Positions 7,116 through 15,815 of a stretch of DNA of 39,771 bases are shown here, piece by piece. The notes under the pieces were generated by a model, which was not told the origin of the DNA, did not search any database, and saw only the letters and a list, made by a program, of their open reading frames with translations. Location: IMG/VR virus record IMGVR_UViG_3300035698_009079, positions 1 to 39,771 of that record, one strand, 5' to 3'. A program made the translations under genes and the position numbers. How positions within the stretch are numbered: the stretch's first letter is position 1; the number at the start of each line of letters is the position of its first letter. Origin of the DNA: a virus.

Positions 7116-8537
7116 TTAATGAGCTGCCGACTGATAGTAACCATTATATACAAGGCCGATATTTCTTTTCATAGTCTCTGAATATTCCATATCTGTCCAA
7201 CCTCCAATTCCATCATTAATATAAGTGACTAACTCCCAAGTGATACCATCTTCTGAGATTGCACCTCTAGCACCTTCATCATCCCTATAGGTCATAAAAA
7301 ATCCATTACAAAATTTAATCTTAGATCCATTATTAAAATCATTATAATTTCCAGAACTAGTCACATCATCATAAGTTAAACCGTCATCATAAGAAATCAA
7401 AACTGAATCATTTGAACCTGCTAGTTTTGTTATTTGAACAATTATTCCGTTACCATAAGCTGAACTACTTTTACTATAGTTTCCTCTTGTCATAGACGAA
7501 TAATCTGCATAAGTCCAAGTAGCACCGTCATCGTCTGAGTAACATGAAGTAACATGGCCTGAAATCGGGCCTGCTGTAAAATATCCCGTAACTACAAATC
7601 TAGTCGAGTTATCTATATAGTGTATGTTATATGGATCAATGGTATTTGAACCGTCATCAGTAATAGTGACGTGTGAAACTGTAGCTAAACTTAACTCGTC
7701 TAGAATTGTTACTCTTGGAGTTTGAGTAAAGGCAATATTATAATTACCTGCCGATATAAAATGTCCATTTCCATAAGCTATTTGTCTAGAATAAAAATCA
7801 TCTCCATAAGTCGGGCCGACTTCCGTAAAAGCAGAACCAGTAGTGGTGTATGCCATCGTATAAGCACCAGAAGCACCAAAAGAAGAGACTACGGCCATTT
7901 CTGTAACTGGACTGTAAGCAATAGAGCAGGCCTTTGTTATAGTAGGAAAAGCTGTACCTGCAGACCAAGTACCAAATACGTTGGTGTAAAATTTCGACTG
8001 AGCAACGGCCATAACAAACTTATTACTACCGAAATAAACATCAGCTATTTTGGTAGAAGCTTTATCTGTACTTATTGGATTTCCTATATCTGTAACTGTG
8101 GCCCATTGACCTTCCCAACTTTTTATTGCCGCCTTAACACTATCTGTACCAGTAAGTTTTTTCCAGTATGCAATATTACCTACTGCGTTTCCAGTATTGG
8201 TATCTGTTTTAGATATATAAAGAACACCTGCAGAATTTATAACGCTACCTATATGATATTCCGTTCCTACTTGATATTCAGGTACTCCATGTTGGAATAA
8301 ATATGCAAGCTGATAAGTAGTAACATAATCTACTGCATTTCTATCTTCAATCGCAGGAGAGTTACTGCCTACTACTGCAGAGAACCAACCAGAACCCCAG
8401 TTTGCCAAAGATTGCATAACTGTCGGATCTGTAGTCGTTTCTGGCAACCCTGCCGCTAGAGATCCGAATTTTCCTACTTCATCTACTGAAGCCGACTCTC
8501 CAAATATTTTTTGTAATACTCTTGTTAATTTTGCCAT
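7116..8537 (-). CDS. Tail fibre / receptor-binding protein with Asp-box-like repeats
   Basis: The protein has 473 residues. The first 100 form an N-terminal attachment segment (S-L-A-N-W-G-S-G-W). From about 150 the sequence is beta-rich with repeated blades containing S-D-D-D-G-A-T-W, S-Y-D-D-G-L-T-Y and S-E-D-G-I-T-W. These match the S-x-D-x-G-x-T-W Asp-box of sialidase-type beta-propellers and are preceded by A-Y-G-N-G-type strands. Catalytic residues of sialidases are not evident, so a binding role is likelier than cleavage. It is the last structural gene after the baseplate block, where host-recognition proteins are usually encoded. AAGGGAGA lies upstream of the ATG. Confidence 0.75.
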   Translation of the reverse strand: MAKLTRVLQKIFGESASVDEVGKFGSLAAGLPETTTDPTVMQSLANWGSGWFSAVVGSNSPAIEDRNAVDYVTTYQLAYLFQHGVPEYQVGTEYHIGSVINSAGVLYISKTDTNTGNAVGNIAYWKKLTGTDSVKAAIKSWEGQWATVTDIGNPISTDKASTKIADVYFGSNKFVMAVAQSKFYTNVFGTWSAGTAFPTITKACSIAYSPVTEMAVVSSFGASGAYTMAYTTTGSAFTEVGPTYGDDFYSRQIAYGNGHFISAGNYNIAFTQTPRVTILDELSLATVSHVTITDDGSNTIDPYNIHYIDNSTRFVVTGYFTAGPISGHVTSCYSDDDGATWTYADYSSMTRGNYSKSSSAYGNGIIVQITKLAGSNDSVLISYDDGLTYDDVTSSGNYNDFNNGSKIKFCNGFFMTYRDDEGARGAISEDGITWELVTYINDGIGGWTDMEYSETMKRNIGLVYNGYYQSAAH

Positions 8538-8552
8538 TAAAAAATCTCCCTT

Positions 8553-9179
8553 TTAAACTGATATAGAATCTTTGTAACTCATCCAAGGAGAAGTCATAGA
8601 GTAAACATCATAAGTATTAAAACCACTATTATTATATGCAGGTATATCGTATGTCCTTCCACCAAAAAAAGTCAAAACATTATCCGAATAAATCAAAGAT
8701 GCTAACTGTACTCCCATAGGCTTTGGTAGTAAACCGTTTACTACAAACATTTCAGCTAAATCGACTGAACCTATAGATGAATCAAAGAAATAACTCATGG
8801 CCATTTCTTTAGTATCAAAAACTATTAAAGTATTCGCAAAGAAAGTATTTAATAAATCCTGTATGTCATAAAGTGAACTTTTTGAAGCATTACTTACAAT
8901 CCCTATTTTTATTAATTGTCTATAATCTGCATCGTCTAGAGTTATGGATCTGGTTAAAGTATTTCCTGACCTTGATACACCTACAATGCTTCCTAGCGTG
9001 TCGAGCTGAACACCTACGGCCGTATTGATATTAAAACCTTCTACGACTTCATTGTGAACTAAATCTGCGACCGCACCACCAATCAAAGTCTCTACGTGGG
9101 CGATGGCCTTGGGTTTATTGTTATATTGCAGAATTAGCATATCTACATAATATTGAATCGCATCGTCTTTTAAGGCCAT
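8553..9179 (-). CDS. Tail/baseplate protein, DUF2612 type
   Basis: This 208-residue protein resembles the DUF2612 family that follows the baseplate J gene in many myoviruses and probably forms the distal baseplate wedge that links fibres to gpJ. The diagnostic part is G-V-Q-L-D-T-L-G-S-I-V-G-V-S-R followed by D-D-A-D-Y-R-Q-L-I-K-I-G-I. The gene starts directly after the stop of the J-like gene (TAATATG) and lies before the fibre gene, matching the conserved order. The C-terminal 40 residues are Tyr/Asn/Ser-rich and probably specific to this phage. Confidence 0.75.
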   Translation of the reverse strand: MALKDDAIQYYVDMLILQYNNKPKAIAHVETLIGGAVADLVHNEVVEGFNINTAVGVQLDTLGSIVGVSRSGNTLTRSITLDDADYRQLIKIGIVSNASKSSLYDIQDLLNTFFANTLIVFDTKEMAMSYFFDSSIGSVDLAEMFVVNGLLPKPMGVQLASLIYSDNVLTFFGGRTYDIPAYNNSGFNTYDVYSMTSPWMSYKDSISV

Positions 9180-9180
9180 A

Positions 9181-10584
9181 TTAAACCACCGTGATTAGTA
9201 TATCAGTTGTATTTGAATCACCATCTGTGACTCGTATTGTATCTACTCCTGTACCTGCTCCTGCTGTATATATTCCCGTTCCTGAGTCTATGGATGCACC
9301 ACTGTTATCAACTAACAGACTCCAAACATAAACACCGTAACCACCCTTTGCAGAGAATGTTATTACTGCCAAAGAATTTACCGTTTGAGAAGGTGGGTTA
9401 ATTAAAATAGGAAGTAAAATTACGTTGGCATCAGTTATTACATATTGCCTGTCTTTAGTGCTTGGAGTCAGTAAAGTTGTATATGCACCTCCAAGAGTTT
9501 CTGAAAATCCAGAATTACTTATTAGTGCATTATTATCTAAGGCCAAAGTGACTGTAGAAAGTTTATTTATATTTAATGTTTCGTAAACTGAAGGTATATA
9601 ATTAACTGGTATCCCTGTCCTGATAGCATCATAATCTACTACTGCAGTTCCATTTATAGAGGCAACATCAAATTTAATAAATACAGGTACTGTCACTACA
9701 TCATCCCAACTTACTACGAATGGAGATCCATCAACTTGTGTTATGGTGAAATCTATATCACCTTTCATTCCTGCCCCTGCATTACGTTTTTGGTATATTG
9801 CATTTGCTACTGCAGAGGCATCATAAGTACCACTTACAATGGCCCAGATAGAATGAGCAGGTATTCCGTCTGCGTCTGTAGCTGATGTATTGTTTTCATA
9901 AACTGAAGTAGCTGTCACTCCAGTAACGTCTAGTAGTGAAGCTATTAAACTAGTTAAGAAACCTTGTGAAGAAAGTGAAACTGATTGTCTACGTCTTATT
10001 TTTAAATCAAAATCTGTTTCTTCATTCTCACCAATTAATGTTTGTACTGTTGGATTATTTACTGAGTCAACACCTAGAACAATTGTTACTGGAGTCGTTA
10101 TCGTATTTAGTGAAGTTAATTGTTGACCATTTTCTACGGCCTGGAAAGATAGTACATAAGTACCCGATGATGGTGCTGAGTAAGTGACTAGTAATTGCCA
10201 CTCATTTCCATCGTTATCTGAAACCGTATAAACAGGCTCTACTGTTTGATCTAGTCCATACATAGTTAATGCCCTAGAAGTAACTACCGTAATATCTGTC
10301 GTTGAAAAAGTTCCTGCTTGTCTTTCAATACCATTATAAGAAACTCTTTGATCTAAGACTACACCTACTGCGTTTTCAGGATCGAAAGAATTATAAATCT
10401 GAACTAGTAAATCTAAATTATCCACAATCGCAGTAATAAAAATATTTATCATTTGAGCGTCTGGTGAATCGGAATCTAAATTTATATCTGCACCATATAT
10501 TGATCTAAAGGCGGCCTCAAACTCTGCTAATAATTCAGGTGCAGTTTTTACTTCTAGCCCTGTGGCCGTTAATTGATTTGGCAT
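9181..10584 (-). CDS. Baseplate J-like protein with C-terminal Ig-like domain
   Basis: This 467-residue protein matches the gpJ family that builds the baseplate wedge ring around the hub. The N-terminal F-R-S-I-Y-G-A-D-I-N-L-D-S-D-S-P-D and the segment F-D-P-E-N-A-V-G-V-V-L-D are typical. The last 75 residues form a separate beta-sandwich-like module with K-G-G-Y-G-V-Y-V-W-S and G-T-G-I-Y-T-A-G, closely like the module at the N-terminus of the protein at 19960-20673. Such decorations usually bind carbohydrate or stabilise the virion surface. The gene lies between the gp25-like and DUF2612 genes, the standard order. Confidence 0.88.
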   Translation of the reverse strand: MPNQLTATGLEVKTAPELLAEFEAAFRSIYGADINLDSDSPDAQMINIFITAIVDNLDLLVQIYNSFDPENAVGVVLDQRVSYNGIERQAGTFSTTDITVVTSRALTMYGLDQTVEPVYTVSDNDGNEWQLLVTYSAPSSGTYVLSFQAVENGQQLTSLNTITTPVTIVLGVDSVNNPTVQTLIGENEETDFDLKIRRRQSVSLSSQGFLTSLIASLLDVTGVTATSVYENNTSATDADGIPAHSIWAIVSGTYDASAVANAIYQKRNAGAGMKGDIDFTITQVDGSPFVVSWDDVVTVPVFIKFDVASINGTAVVDYDAIRTGIPVNYIPSVYETLNINKLSTVTLALDNNALISNSGFSETLGGAYTTLLTPSTKDRQYVITDANVILLPILINPPSQTVNSLAVITFSAKGGYGVYVWSLLVDNSGASIDSGTGIYTAGAGTGVDTIRVTDGDSNTTDILITVV

Positions 10585-10585
10585 A

Positions 10586-10930
10586 TTAAACCTCTACTGT
10601 ATTTGTTATTTGACCATAAGCTGTATCGACTGAATACTGTATTAGTAATTGTCTGTTAGAACTTACAGAAACCAATGTTTCTTCTAAAATATTTACATTC
10701 TCAGTATTAAGTATAGTCGATGATATGACTAGTTTCAATTCTAATTCGCTCTTGCTGCCAAGTAGATTAAACCAATCAATACCTGCCTCAAGATCAAAAA
10801 AACAATCTCCCAAAAATGATTTCAGTCTAGTTTGTATGTTTTGAGCTACTGCGTTAATATCTTTCTTGTAGTTGTTTCGACCTTTTCCGAAAGTCCAATC
10901 TCCAACTCCGTCTATTGTTCTAACTCTCAT
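10586..10930 (-). CDS. Baseplate wedge protein, gp25/gpW-like
   Basis: The protein has 114 residues. The N-terminal D-W-T-F-G-K-G-R-N-N-Y and the D-L-E-A-G-I-D-W region resemble the small wedge protein that links sheath and baseplate (T4 gp25 and relatives). It lies directly upstream of the baseplate J gene, as in most contractile tails, and overlaps the spike gene by four bases. The assignment is supported mainly by synteny plus these motifs. Confidence 0.75.
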   Translation of the reverse strand: MRVRTIDGVGDWTFGKGRNNYKKDINAVAQNIQTRLKSFLGDCFFDLEAGIDWFNLLGSKSELELKLVISSTILNTENVNILEETLVSVSSNRQLLIQYSVDTAYGQITNTVEV

Positions 10931-11610
10931 TCTAATAACCCCTCTAGTTTGCTTGCAACGGCTATAAGTGCAGAGGGATCTATTATCCCCTGTGGTACAG
11001 TAGCTCCGTTAGGTAAAGTATCAAGTACTGTTATGGCCTTTATGGCATCAATTAATTCTTGCATCAATGCCCCTAGACTATTAGAGCTATTTTCTAATAA
11101 TACCGCACCACTTTTTACAGTTATTTTCGTATCACCATTATATAAAACTGGATTTTCCGCATCGTAACTTGGTATAGCTGATTCTAAATTTCTGACACCT
11201 ACAAATATCATTCCGTCTGATAAAGAGTGTAATCTATTTGAATTTAACTTTCCATCCTTAAGTCCAGAAAACCAATTATCAATATCTCTGTCGTTAAATA
11301 ATACTAGACAATCATCACCCGATTTTACTGGCATTGTGAGTCCTGCCACTCCTCCAGAAATCATCATCAATGGACATTGTAATAATAAAGGATATTCCAC
11401 CTGTTTATCTTCAAATATTCCACTTTCACTTTTTCTATAAAATGTTTTTGTATATGAAATTTTAACAGTACAAGTTTGTTCTGCTGAATTAAACGATTCG
11501 ACTCTACCTACGGCATGACAATTCAAAGTAAGCATAGTGCTTTTCTTATGATAATCCATTAAATCTTGTAGGCCTGGTTCTTCGACCGCTAAATTTATTT
11601 TATTGCTCAT
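10927..11610 (-). CDS. Baseplate spike / puncturing protein (Gp138 N-terminal-like)
   Basis: This 227-residue protein has an N-terminal OB-like half (V-G-R-V-E-S-F-N-S-A-E-Q-T-C-T-V-K-I) resembling the Gp138 N-terminal family of central spike proteins. Next are the G-D-D-C-L-V-L-F-N-D-R-D-I-D-N-W segment typical of gpV-like proteins and a beta-rich C-terminal half suited to a trimeric needle. It lies between the hub and the gp25-like gene, overlapping both by four bases. The function is to pierce the outer membrane at contraction, as known for this group. Confidence 0.78.
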   Translation of the reverse strand: MSNKINLAVEEPGLQDLMDYHKKSTMLTLNCHAVGRVESFNSAEQTCTVKISYTKTFYRKSESGIFEDKQVEYPLLLQCPLMMISGGVAGLTMPVKSGDDCLVLFNDRDIDNWFSGLKDGKLNSNRLHSLSDGMIFVGVRNLESAIPSYDAENPVLYNGDTKITVKSGAVLLENSSNSLGALMQELIDAIKAITVLDTLPNGATVPQGIIDPSALIAVASKLEGLLE

Positions 11611-12485
11611 CCTCTACCTTTTATGGCCAATCGTCTTGTAAGACCTAATCTAGTCGTGGCCTTGCCACCTACTGACTCTGAAATCATACCAGAATGATGT
11701 ATAGACATTATTTTATAAGTTCCATTATATTCTCTAGTAGTCTGACTCTCCAAAATTACTTGTTGACCAGAAAGATATCCTGCTTCAAATAAAAGCTCTA
11801 TATCAACAAACTCCTGGCCACGCACGGGAGTACCTAGTAACCCACTCGCTGAATTTATAATTTCAATATCGCCGTTTAAAGTTTCATTGTCATATAGGAC
11901 ATGTGCGATTCCATTTTCGATGAAAAAAGCACCCCCTGTAATCTCTTTTAAAATGTCTACTACGTTATCTGTGTAGGAAGTATCACGTCCAATTTCTCCG
12001 AATATAGTTCCTATTTCCCCACGCTTAATACCCTTGTTTCCAAGTTGTCTTATCATATCTAAAGCGATTGAATTATAAGTAGTTCCCTTTTTATAAGTCT
12101 GTCCATCTGCATCTAAGTTATTATATACCGACCCACTATCAAAACATTCTATAGTAGTAACGTAATCACTTCCTTGCCTTACAGAAGTGCATCGACTTAT
12201 TGTACCACTAATTATAGGACTTAAAGCTTTTCCATATCCTGCTTTTAAAACAATTTTTCTTGAAAGGTCTTGATCTCTCCAGTCTTTAAATATGCTGGCC
12301 CTATTATCTGCTGATAAGTTATATATAACTATCGTTCCAGTATTAGGTGAAGTCATAGTATTTCTTACAACATCAAAAGTAATCGTAAGCCTATTATTTA
12401 TCTCTAGCGTTGTGCTGTTTCCTGTGTCTATGAATAGAGTATAATTTCTATCAAATTTAGCCACGGAGAAATACCTCGTAGTCAT
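11607..12485 (-). CDS. Baseplate hub protein
   Basis: This 292-residue protein resembles hub proteins of the gpD/gp27/XkdQ group. It has repeated beta segments such as T-G-T-I-V-I-Y-N-L-S and I-V-L-K-A-G-Y-G, the central S-Y-T-D-N-V-V-D-I-L-K-E-I domain and a C-terminal R-E-Y-N-G-T-Y-K-I-M-S-I-H-H-S-G segment that is characteristic of hub barrels. It overlaps the plug-like gene by 29 bases and the spike gene by four. Order and motifs agree with a trimeric hub that carries the spike. Confidence 0.75.
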   Translation of the reverse strand: MTTRYFSVAKFDRNYTLFIDTGNSTTLEINNRLTITFDVVRNTMTSPNTGTIVIYNLSADNRASIFKDWRDQDLSRKIVLKAGYGKALSPIISGTISRCTSVRQGSDYVTTIECFDSGSVYNNLDADGQTYKKGTTYNSIALDMIRQLGNKGIKRGEIGTIFGEIGRDTSYTDNVVDILKEITGGAFFIENGIAHVLYDNETLNGDIEIINSASGLLGTPVRGQEFVDIELLFEAGYLSGQQVILESQTTREYNGTYKIMSIHHSGMISESVGGKATTRLGLTRRLAIKGRG

Positions 12486-12798
12486 CGACTTCTTGCTGAG
12501 TTAATAAATAAAATATTGATTGCCTATCTTCAAAGTCATCCAAGAAAGAAGGTTCTCTTTTATCAACGGATATACAGGCCAGGCCGAAAGGGAGTTGATT
12601 TCTAAATTGATGTAAAATATTTGGAGAGTTACAAACTCTCATATTATTTATTTCAAAATCTTCATACACTAATTTGGTTATAAACCATCCTGTCTGCATT
12701 TCTATAAATTTTATGGCCATAGTAAACTTAGTACCATCTTCAATTTCTATAGTGAGACTCTGTTTTGGTTCGTTTGATACTTGTTCTAATATATTCAT
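12457..12798 (-). CDS. Baseplate plug-like protein (DUF6983/Pam3-gp18 type)
   Basis: This 113-residue beta-rich protein contains F-E-I-N-N-M-R-V followed by L-P-F-G-L-A-C-I-S and F-L-D-D-F-E-D-R. That resembles a family of small baseplate plug proteins encoded just upstream of the hub gene in several myoviruses. The gene order (Dit-like protein, plug, hub, spike) fits. I am moderately sure of the family and less sure of the precise role. Confidence 0.6.
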   Translation of the reverse strand: MNILEQVSNEPKQSLTIEIEDGTKFTMAIKFIEMQTGWFITKLVYEDFEINNMRVCNSPNILHQFRNQLPFGLACISVDKREPSFLDDFEDRQSIFYLLTQQEVDDYEVFLRG

Positions 12799-12808
12799 TT
12801 TAACCTAC

Positions 12809-13642
12809 CTATGTGTAATTTGAAGAAGAAGGCAAAGAGGAAGTGAATCCACTTTCAGGACTTTTAAAAACCGTATCACTAAAAGCATTTTGACTTTTAA
12901 GTTCTCTGATAGGCTTTAAAGTACTCTGAGAAGAATCTGCAAATCTCAATAATTTAAAAGTAATTTCAAAATCACTTATAACGTCAGTCTGTTCACCTTG
13001 ACTAACTCTTAAGCTTTGTATTGCCATATTTTTAAATATTGCCCACGGTGTTTGTATAGTAAATAATTTTCTATCTCTCCAGTAGGTATAAAACTTTTGA
13101 AAAGCTATCTGTTGTTTATTTTGTATTTTTCCTGTAGTCGTAAGGCCGTTTGAATCTACTTCGTTAAAAGCACCTCCATCCGATAAAGAGTCAATTGTTT
13201 TGGTGATATTATCTTTAGCATTTATAGCTGTCCTATAAGCTCTGTCGGCCACGTTATAAAGTCTTAAAGCATCTAGTGTTAACTCTGGTGTGTATATGGA
13301 TAAGTTTATAAGTTTTTCTTTTGCCGTTCTTAGAACTGCCACCTTTGGAGGAACTACATCATTCAATTCACCTATGAAACCACCTACTGTGATTATCTCG
13401 GGCCTTAATCCTATATGATCGTTTATTACCGAATTATCCTCAACTATATGATCTGTAATGTCACTTGTAAGAGTTGCAGTATTTTCAGACTCATAATGAA
13501 AAAGAATAGAGTCCTCTAATTTATTGCTGGTATCATTTTGTGCCCTATATCCAGTATTCCCTTGAGGCGAAACCATTACAAGACTACTTATATTCGAGAC
13601 TGTGGACATTGCCCCCGATAGAGGCCCTAGGTCAATTGCCAT
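12809..13642 (-). CDS. Dit-like / baseplate assembly tail protein
   Basis: The 277-residue protein follows the tape measure gene directly (one-base contact with its stop) and precedes the plug and hub genes, which is where Dit-like or gp48/gp53-type initiator proteins are encoded. Recognisable features are the F-H-Y-E-S-E-N-T-A-T-L-T-S-D-I-T segment, then R-P-E-I-I-T-V-G-G-F-I-G-E, a known pattern in this phage family. The F-Y-T-Y-W-R-D-R-K-L-F-T-I-Q-T-P motif is followed by beta strands. The middle is helical. The family name is from memory of similar proteins; synteny is the stronger argument. Confidence 0.6.
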   Translation of the reverse strand: MAIDLGPLSGAMSTVSNISSLVMVSPQGNTGYRAQNDTSNKLEDSILFHYESENTATLTSDITDHIVEDNSVINDHIGLRPEIITVGGFIGELNDVVPPKVAVLRTAKEKLINLSIYTPELTLDALRLYNVADRAYRTAINAKDNITKTIDSLSDGGAFNEVDSNGLTTTGKIQNKQQIAFQKFYTYWRDRKLFTIQTPWAIFKNMAIQSLRVSQGEQTDVISDFEITFKLLRFADSSQSTLKPIRELKSQNAFSDTVFKSPESGFTSSLPSSSNYT

Positions 13643-14808
13643 TAATTCCCCCTAGTTGTTGATTCTTCTCTATTGATTATTTTAGAGACTTCTTTTCCAA
13701 TTGTACTTCCTTGCTGAATAGGATTATCACTTTTTGATTCGACTGTTATGTTAAACACAGAATTTTTGACTTGTTCAGCCCTGGCCTTTGCGGCCCCTTT
13801 TGCTGCAGGTGATAAGTTATATAAAGATTTTTGTATTTTTTCTTTAGCACTAATATCTTTATCTTCTCTTTCTTTAAGATTTTTATCTCTTACAAGATCA
13901 CCTTCTGCGGTCATATCTTTTATGAATTTACTAAAAAATCCACCTTCACTTTTTTCTTTTGAACCTATTCCCATTTTATCTAATATTCCAGATAACTCTT
14001 TAAATATAAGTGACCACCCTTGGATTATCGTATCTATAGCAGTAAATAATCCCAGTGAGTCAGACATTTTGGTAAATGCCTTTACAAGCTCTAGTCCAGA
14101 AGTAACTATCTTGGTTAAACCCTTCATAAGTTGTTCGCCATCTTCAGAGAAAATACGACTTATACCCATGTTCATTTTTTGTTGGATTTCTAACCAGGCC
14201 GCGTTCATTTTGGCAAGTTTCTTAGATTCTCCACCAGTGAAAGTATCTGCACCCTTCATTGACTTTTCATTGAAAGAATCTCTTCTAAGACCACCTACCA
14301 TTGTAGTGCTTAATCCGAAAGATCCTAAGTTACTATTTGCCCTTCCAATATCGCTTTCTGCTTTTGCGTATTCTTGGAGTTTTTTCATTACATATTCAGT
14401 ATCTTTTAATTTAGTTTTATCGATACCACCTGTAAGCTCACCTATTCTGTGCATACCAGATATTTCAGTAAGTCCATTTGCATAGTCTGACATTTTAGAT
14501 TGAAGACCTCTGAAAGATCCTTCAATTTCATCATTAGTCATATTTATAGCACGGCCAGCGTGTTGCCATCTCTGGAGCATCTTAACAGACATTCCAGTTT
14601 CACGGTTAAACTTCTCCAGGCCTGTACCAGTATCCATAGACCATGCCATCATCTTCTGAAGACCGTAAGCCATACCTGCGAGTGCGGCCTTAGTCTGCAT
14701 AGACGTTGACTTAACGTCCTTCATTGACTGACCGATACCCATAAGAGATTTTTTAGCTCTATCGCCGCCTTTTACAGCTAATCCTACAGTCAACTCACCT
14801 ATATTCAT
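13642..14808 (-). CDS. Tape measure protein (short)
   Basis: This 388-residue protein has the composition and features of a tape measure protein: a long helical region (N-terminal G-G-D-R-A-K-K-S-L-M-G-I-G-Q), a hydrophobic stretch near 240-275 and a glycine/lysine-rich C-terminus. It follows the frameshifted chaperone gene with an ATGA overlap, the classical position. The length is small for the family. At about 1.5 angstroms per residue it predicts a tail of about 58 nm. It may be cleaved or shorter still in the virion. Confidence is from synteny and architecture. Confidence 0.82.
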   Translation of the reverse strand: MNIGELTVGLAVKGGDRAKKSLMGIGQSMKDVKSTSMQTKAALAGMAYGLQKMMAWSMDTGTGLEKFNRETGMSVKMLQRWQHAGRAINMTNDEIEGSFRGLQSKMSDYANGLTEISGMHRIGELTGGIDKTKLKDTEYVMKKLQEYAKAESDIGRANSNLGSFGLSTTMVGGLRRDSFNEKSMKGADTFTGGESKKLAKMNAAWLEIQQKMNMGISRIFSEDGEQLMKGLTKIVTSGLELVKAFTKMSDSLGLFTAIDTIIQGWSLIFKELSGILDKMGIGSKEKSEGGFFSKFIKDMTAEGDLVRDKNLKEREDKDISAKEKIQKSLYNLSPAAKGAAKARAEQVKNSVFNITVESKSDNPIQQGSTIGKEVSKIINREESTTRGN

Positions 14809-15358
14809 TTATGCATCTCCATGTAAGCTGATTCGTAGTCACTAATAAAATCCTCGTAGTTTAGTGCTTGAAGTACTACTCTGGCATCTAATTCTATGAC
14901 TTCATTGTAACTACCAAACCCTAATTTTGTTAATCTAAACATTATAGGATAGTAATCATTTTCAATAACTACTTCAGGCCCTCTTTCACTTGATCGAATA
15001 GATGACCGTATTCTGATAGCAGGGCCTTCCCGAAAGGGAGAATATTTTCCTTTGCGACTAAAATCATAACTTCAAAATAATCCTGTCTAGCTTCTTCAAG
15101 TTCAAAAGTTTCTTCACCTATTCTCTGGCCGTTGTATAGACATTTTTCAAAACACTTTTCTAATTTTTCTTCTATATCTTTAGACGAAAATAAATAACAA
15201 GCTATGTTTTTAAAAAAGTTAGAATCAATTTCTTGACTTGAGTCTATGTCTATATCTTTGGCCTCTTTCAAAACGGCCTGGTATAATTCTCTTCCATCTC
15301 TAAAAGGTGCAAGACCTATCTTCAGAATTGCACCACTTGGCATTTTTACTTCTTTCAT
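14805..15358 (-). CDS. Tail assembly chaperone, frameshifted long form (gpGT-like)
   Basis: A -1 shift at the CCCTTTC heptamer (15032-15038) would fuse the first 109 residues of the short chaperone to a 75-residue extension read in the -1 frame. The product would be 184 residues, ending Y-M-E-M-H-K. The extension frame is open from codon 96 of the short form onward and has no convincing start of its own. It fills the otherwise empty 160 bases before the tape measure gene, and its TGA overlaps that gene's ATG. In phage lambda and many others the long form contacts tube subunits while the short form coats the tape measure protein. The frameshift is inferred, but open frame, heptamer and position agree. 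Confidence 0.78.
14969..15358 (-). CDS. Tail assembly chaperone, short form (gpG-like)
   Basis: This 129-residue, mostly helical acidic protein starts M-K-E-V-K-M-P-S-G-A and ends V-K-E-G-L-K. It lies between the tube gene and the tape measure gene, where nearly all long-tailed phages encode the two tail chaperones. The ordinary reading ends at TAG 14969-14971. The first lines are beta-like, then helices around K-E-A-K-D-I-D-I-D and E-E-K-L-E-K-C-F-E-K-C. It guides assembly of the tail around the tape measure protein and is not expected in the mature virion. Confidence 0.8.
   Translation of the reverse strand: MKEVKMPSGAILKIGLAPFRDGRELYQAVLKEAKDIDIDSSQEIDSNFFKNIACYLFSSKDIEEKLEKCFEKCLYNGQRIGEETFELEEARQDYFEVMILVAKENILPFGKALLSEYGHLFDQVKEGLK
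15032..15038 (-). promoter_or_regulatory. Programmed -1 frameshift site CCCTTTC
   Basis: In the chaperone frame the codons are CTC CCT TTC, so the sequence is C CCT TTC, a perfect X-XXY-YYZ heptamer. Re-pairing Pro and Phe tRNAs on CCC and TTT moves the ribosome to the extension frame. It is the only heptamer of this form in the overlap of the two frames (I checked each codon triplet from codon 96 to the stop). The bases TCCC and GGGA flank TTTC, so the site itself could pair in a small hairpin. Confidence 0.75.
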
Positions 15359-15359
15359 A

Positions 15360-15815
15360 TTAAGTCAACGCTCTAGGAGAGTTAGCAAACATGATTTCAT
15401 AAATTGAAACCGATTGCTCCGTATCACCTTCTACGTTATTTTTAGCATTAACTCTTTTTGTGAAGATCCCACCACTCATGATATATGTGTCGTTTGAAAC
15501 TGCACCTGCACCATCACCAATTTTTTTGATAAACTCTGCACTCATTAGAACGAATCCTGAAAAGTTAGAATCTTGAGATACTAAAAGGTTATTTAGAAAC
15601 TTATCGTCTGCACTTCCTCTCATTACTCTCATGGTCATAGTTGCCTGTTTACCTGTCTGGTTAAAAGCATAAATAGTATTTCCGTTCTTACCAGTTTTTA
15701 AACTAGCAAGCTCATTAGGGAAATCTAAAGTTATGCAATCTCCATCGGCCAAATCAGAAATTATTCTATCATTGATTAGTGCTACGTCTGCACCTGTTAA
15801 ACTTACTACACTCAT
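15360..15815 (-). CDS. Tail tube protein (DUF3277-like)
   Basis: This 151-residue protein resembles the small tube protein family found beside DUF3383 sheaths. The diagnostic pieces are V-A-L-I-N-D-R-I-I-S-D-L-A-D-G-D, the K-T-G-K-N-G-N-T-I-Y-A-F-N-Q-T-G strand and M-T-M-R-V-M-R-G-S-A-D-D-K-F-L-N. Many copies stack as the inner tube. It normally follows the sheath gene immediately, but here an HNH endonuclease gene intervenes and overlaps its start by one base. Confidence 0.82.
   Translation of the reverse strand: MSVVSLTGADVALINDRIISDLADGDCITLDFPNELASLKTGKNGNTIYAFNQTGKQATMTMRVMRGSADDKFLNNLLVSQDSNFSGFVLMSAEFIKKIGDGAGAVSNDTYIMSGGIFTKRVNAKNNVEGDTEQSVSIYEIMFANSPRALT

Noticed and set aside
7722-8300. 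Plus-strand 192-codon open frame
   Set aside because: It is antisense to the tail fibre gene; its length is explained by codon bias of that gene.
13748-14485. Plus-strand 245-codon open frame
   Set aside because: It is antisense to the tape measure gene, lies in a one-direction operon and has an unlikely composition.
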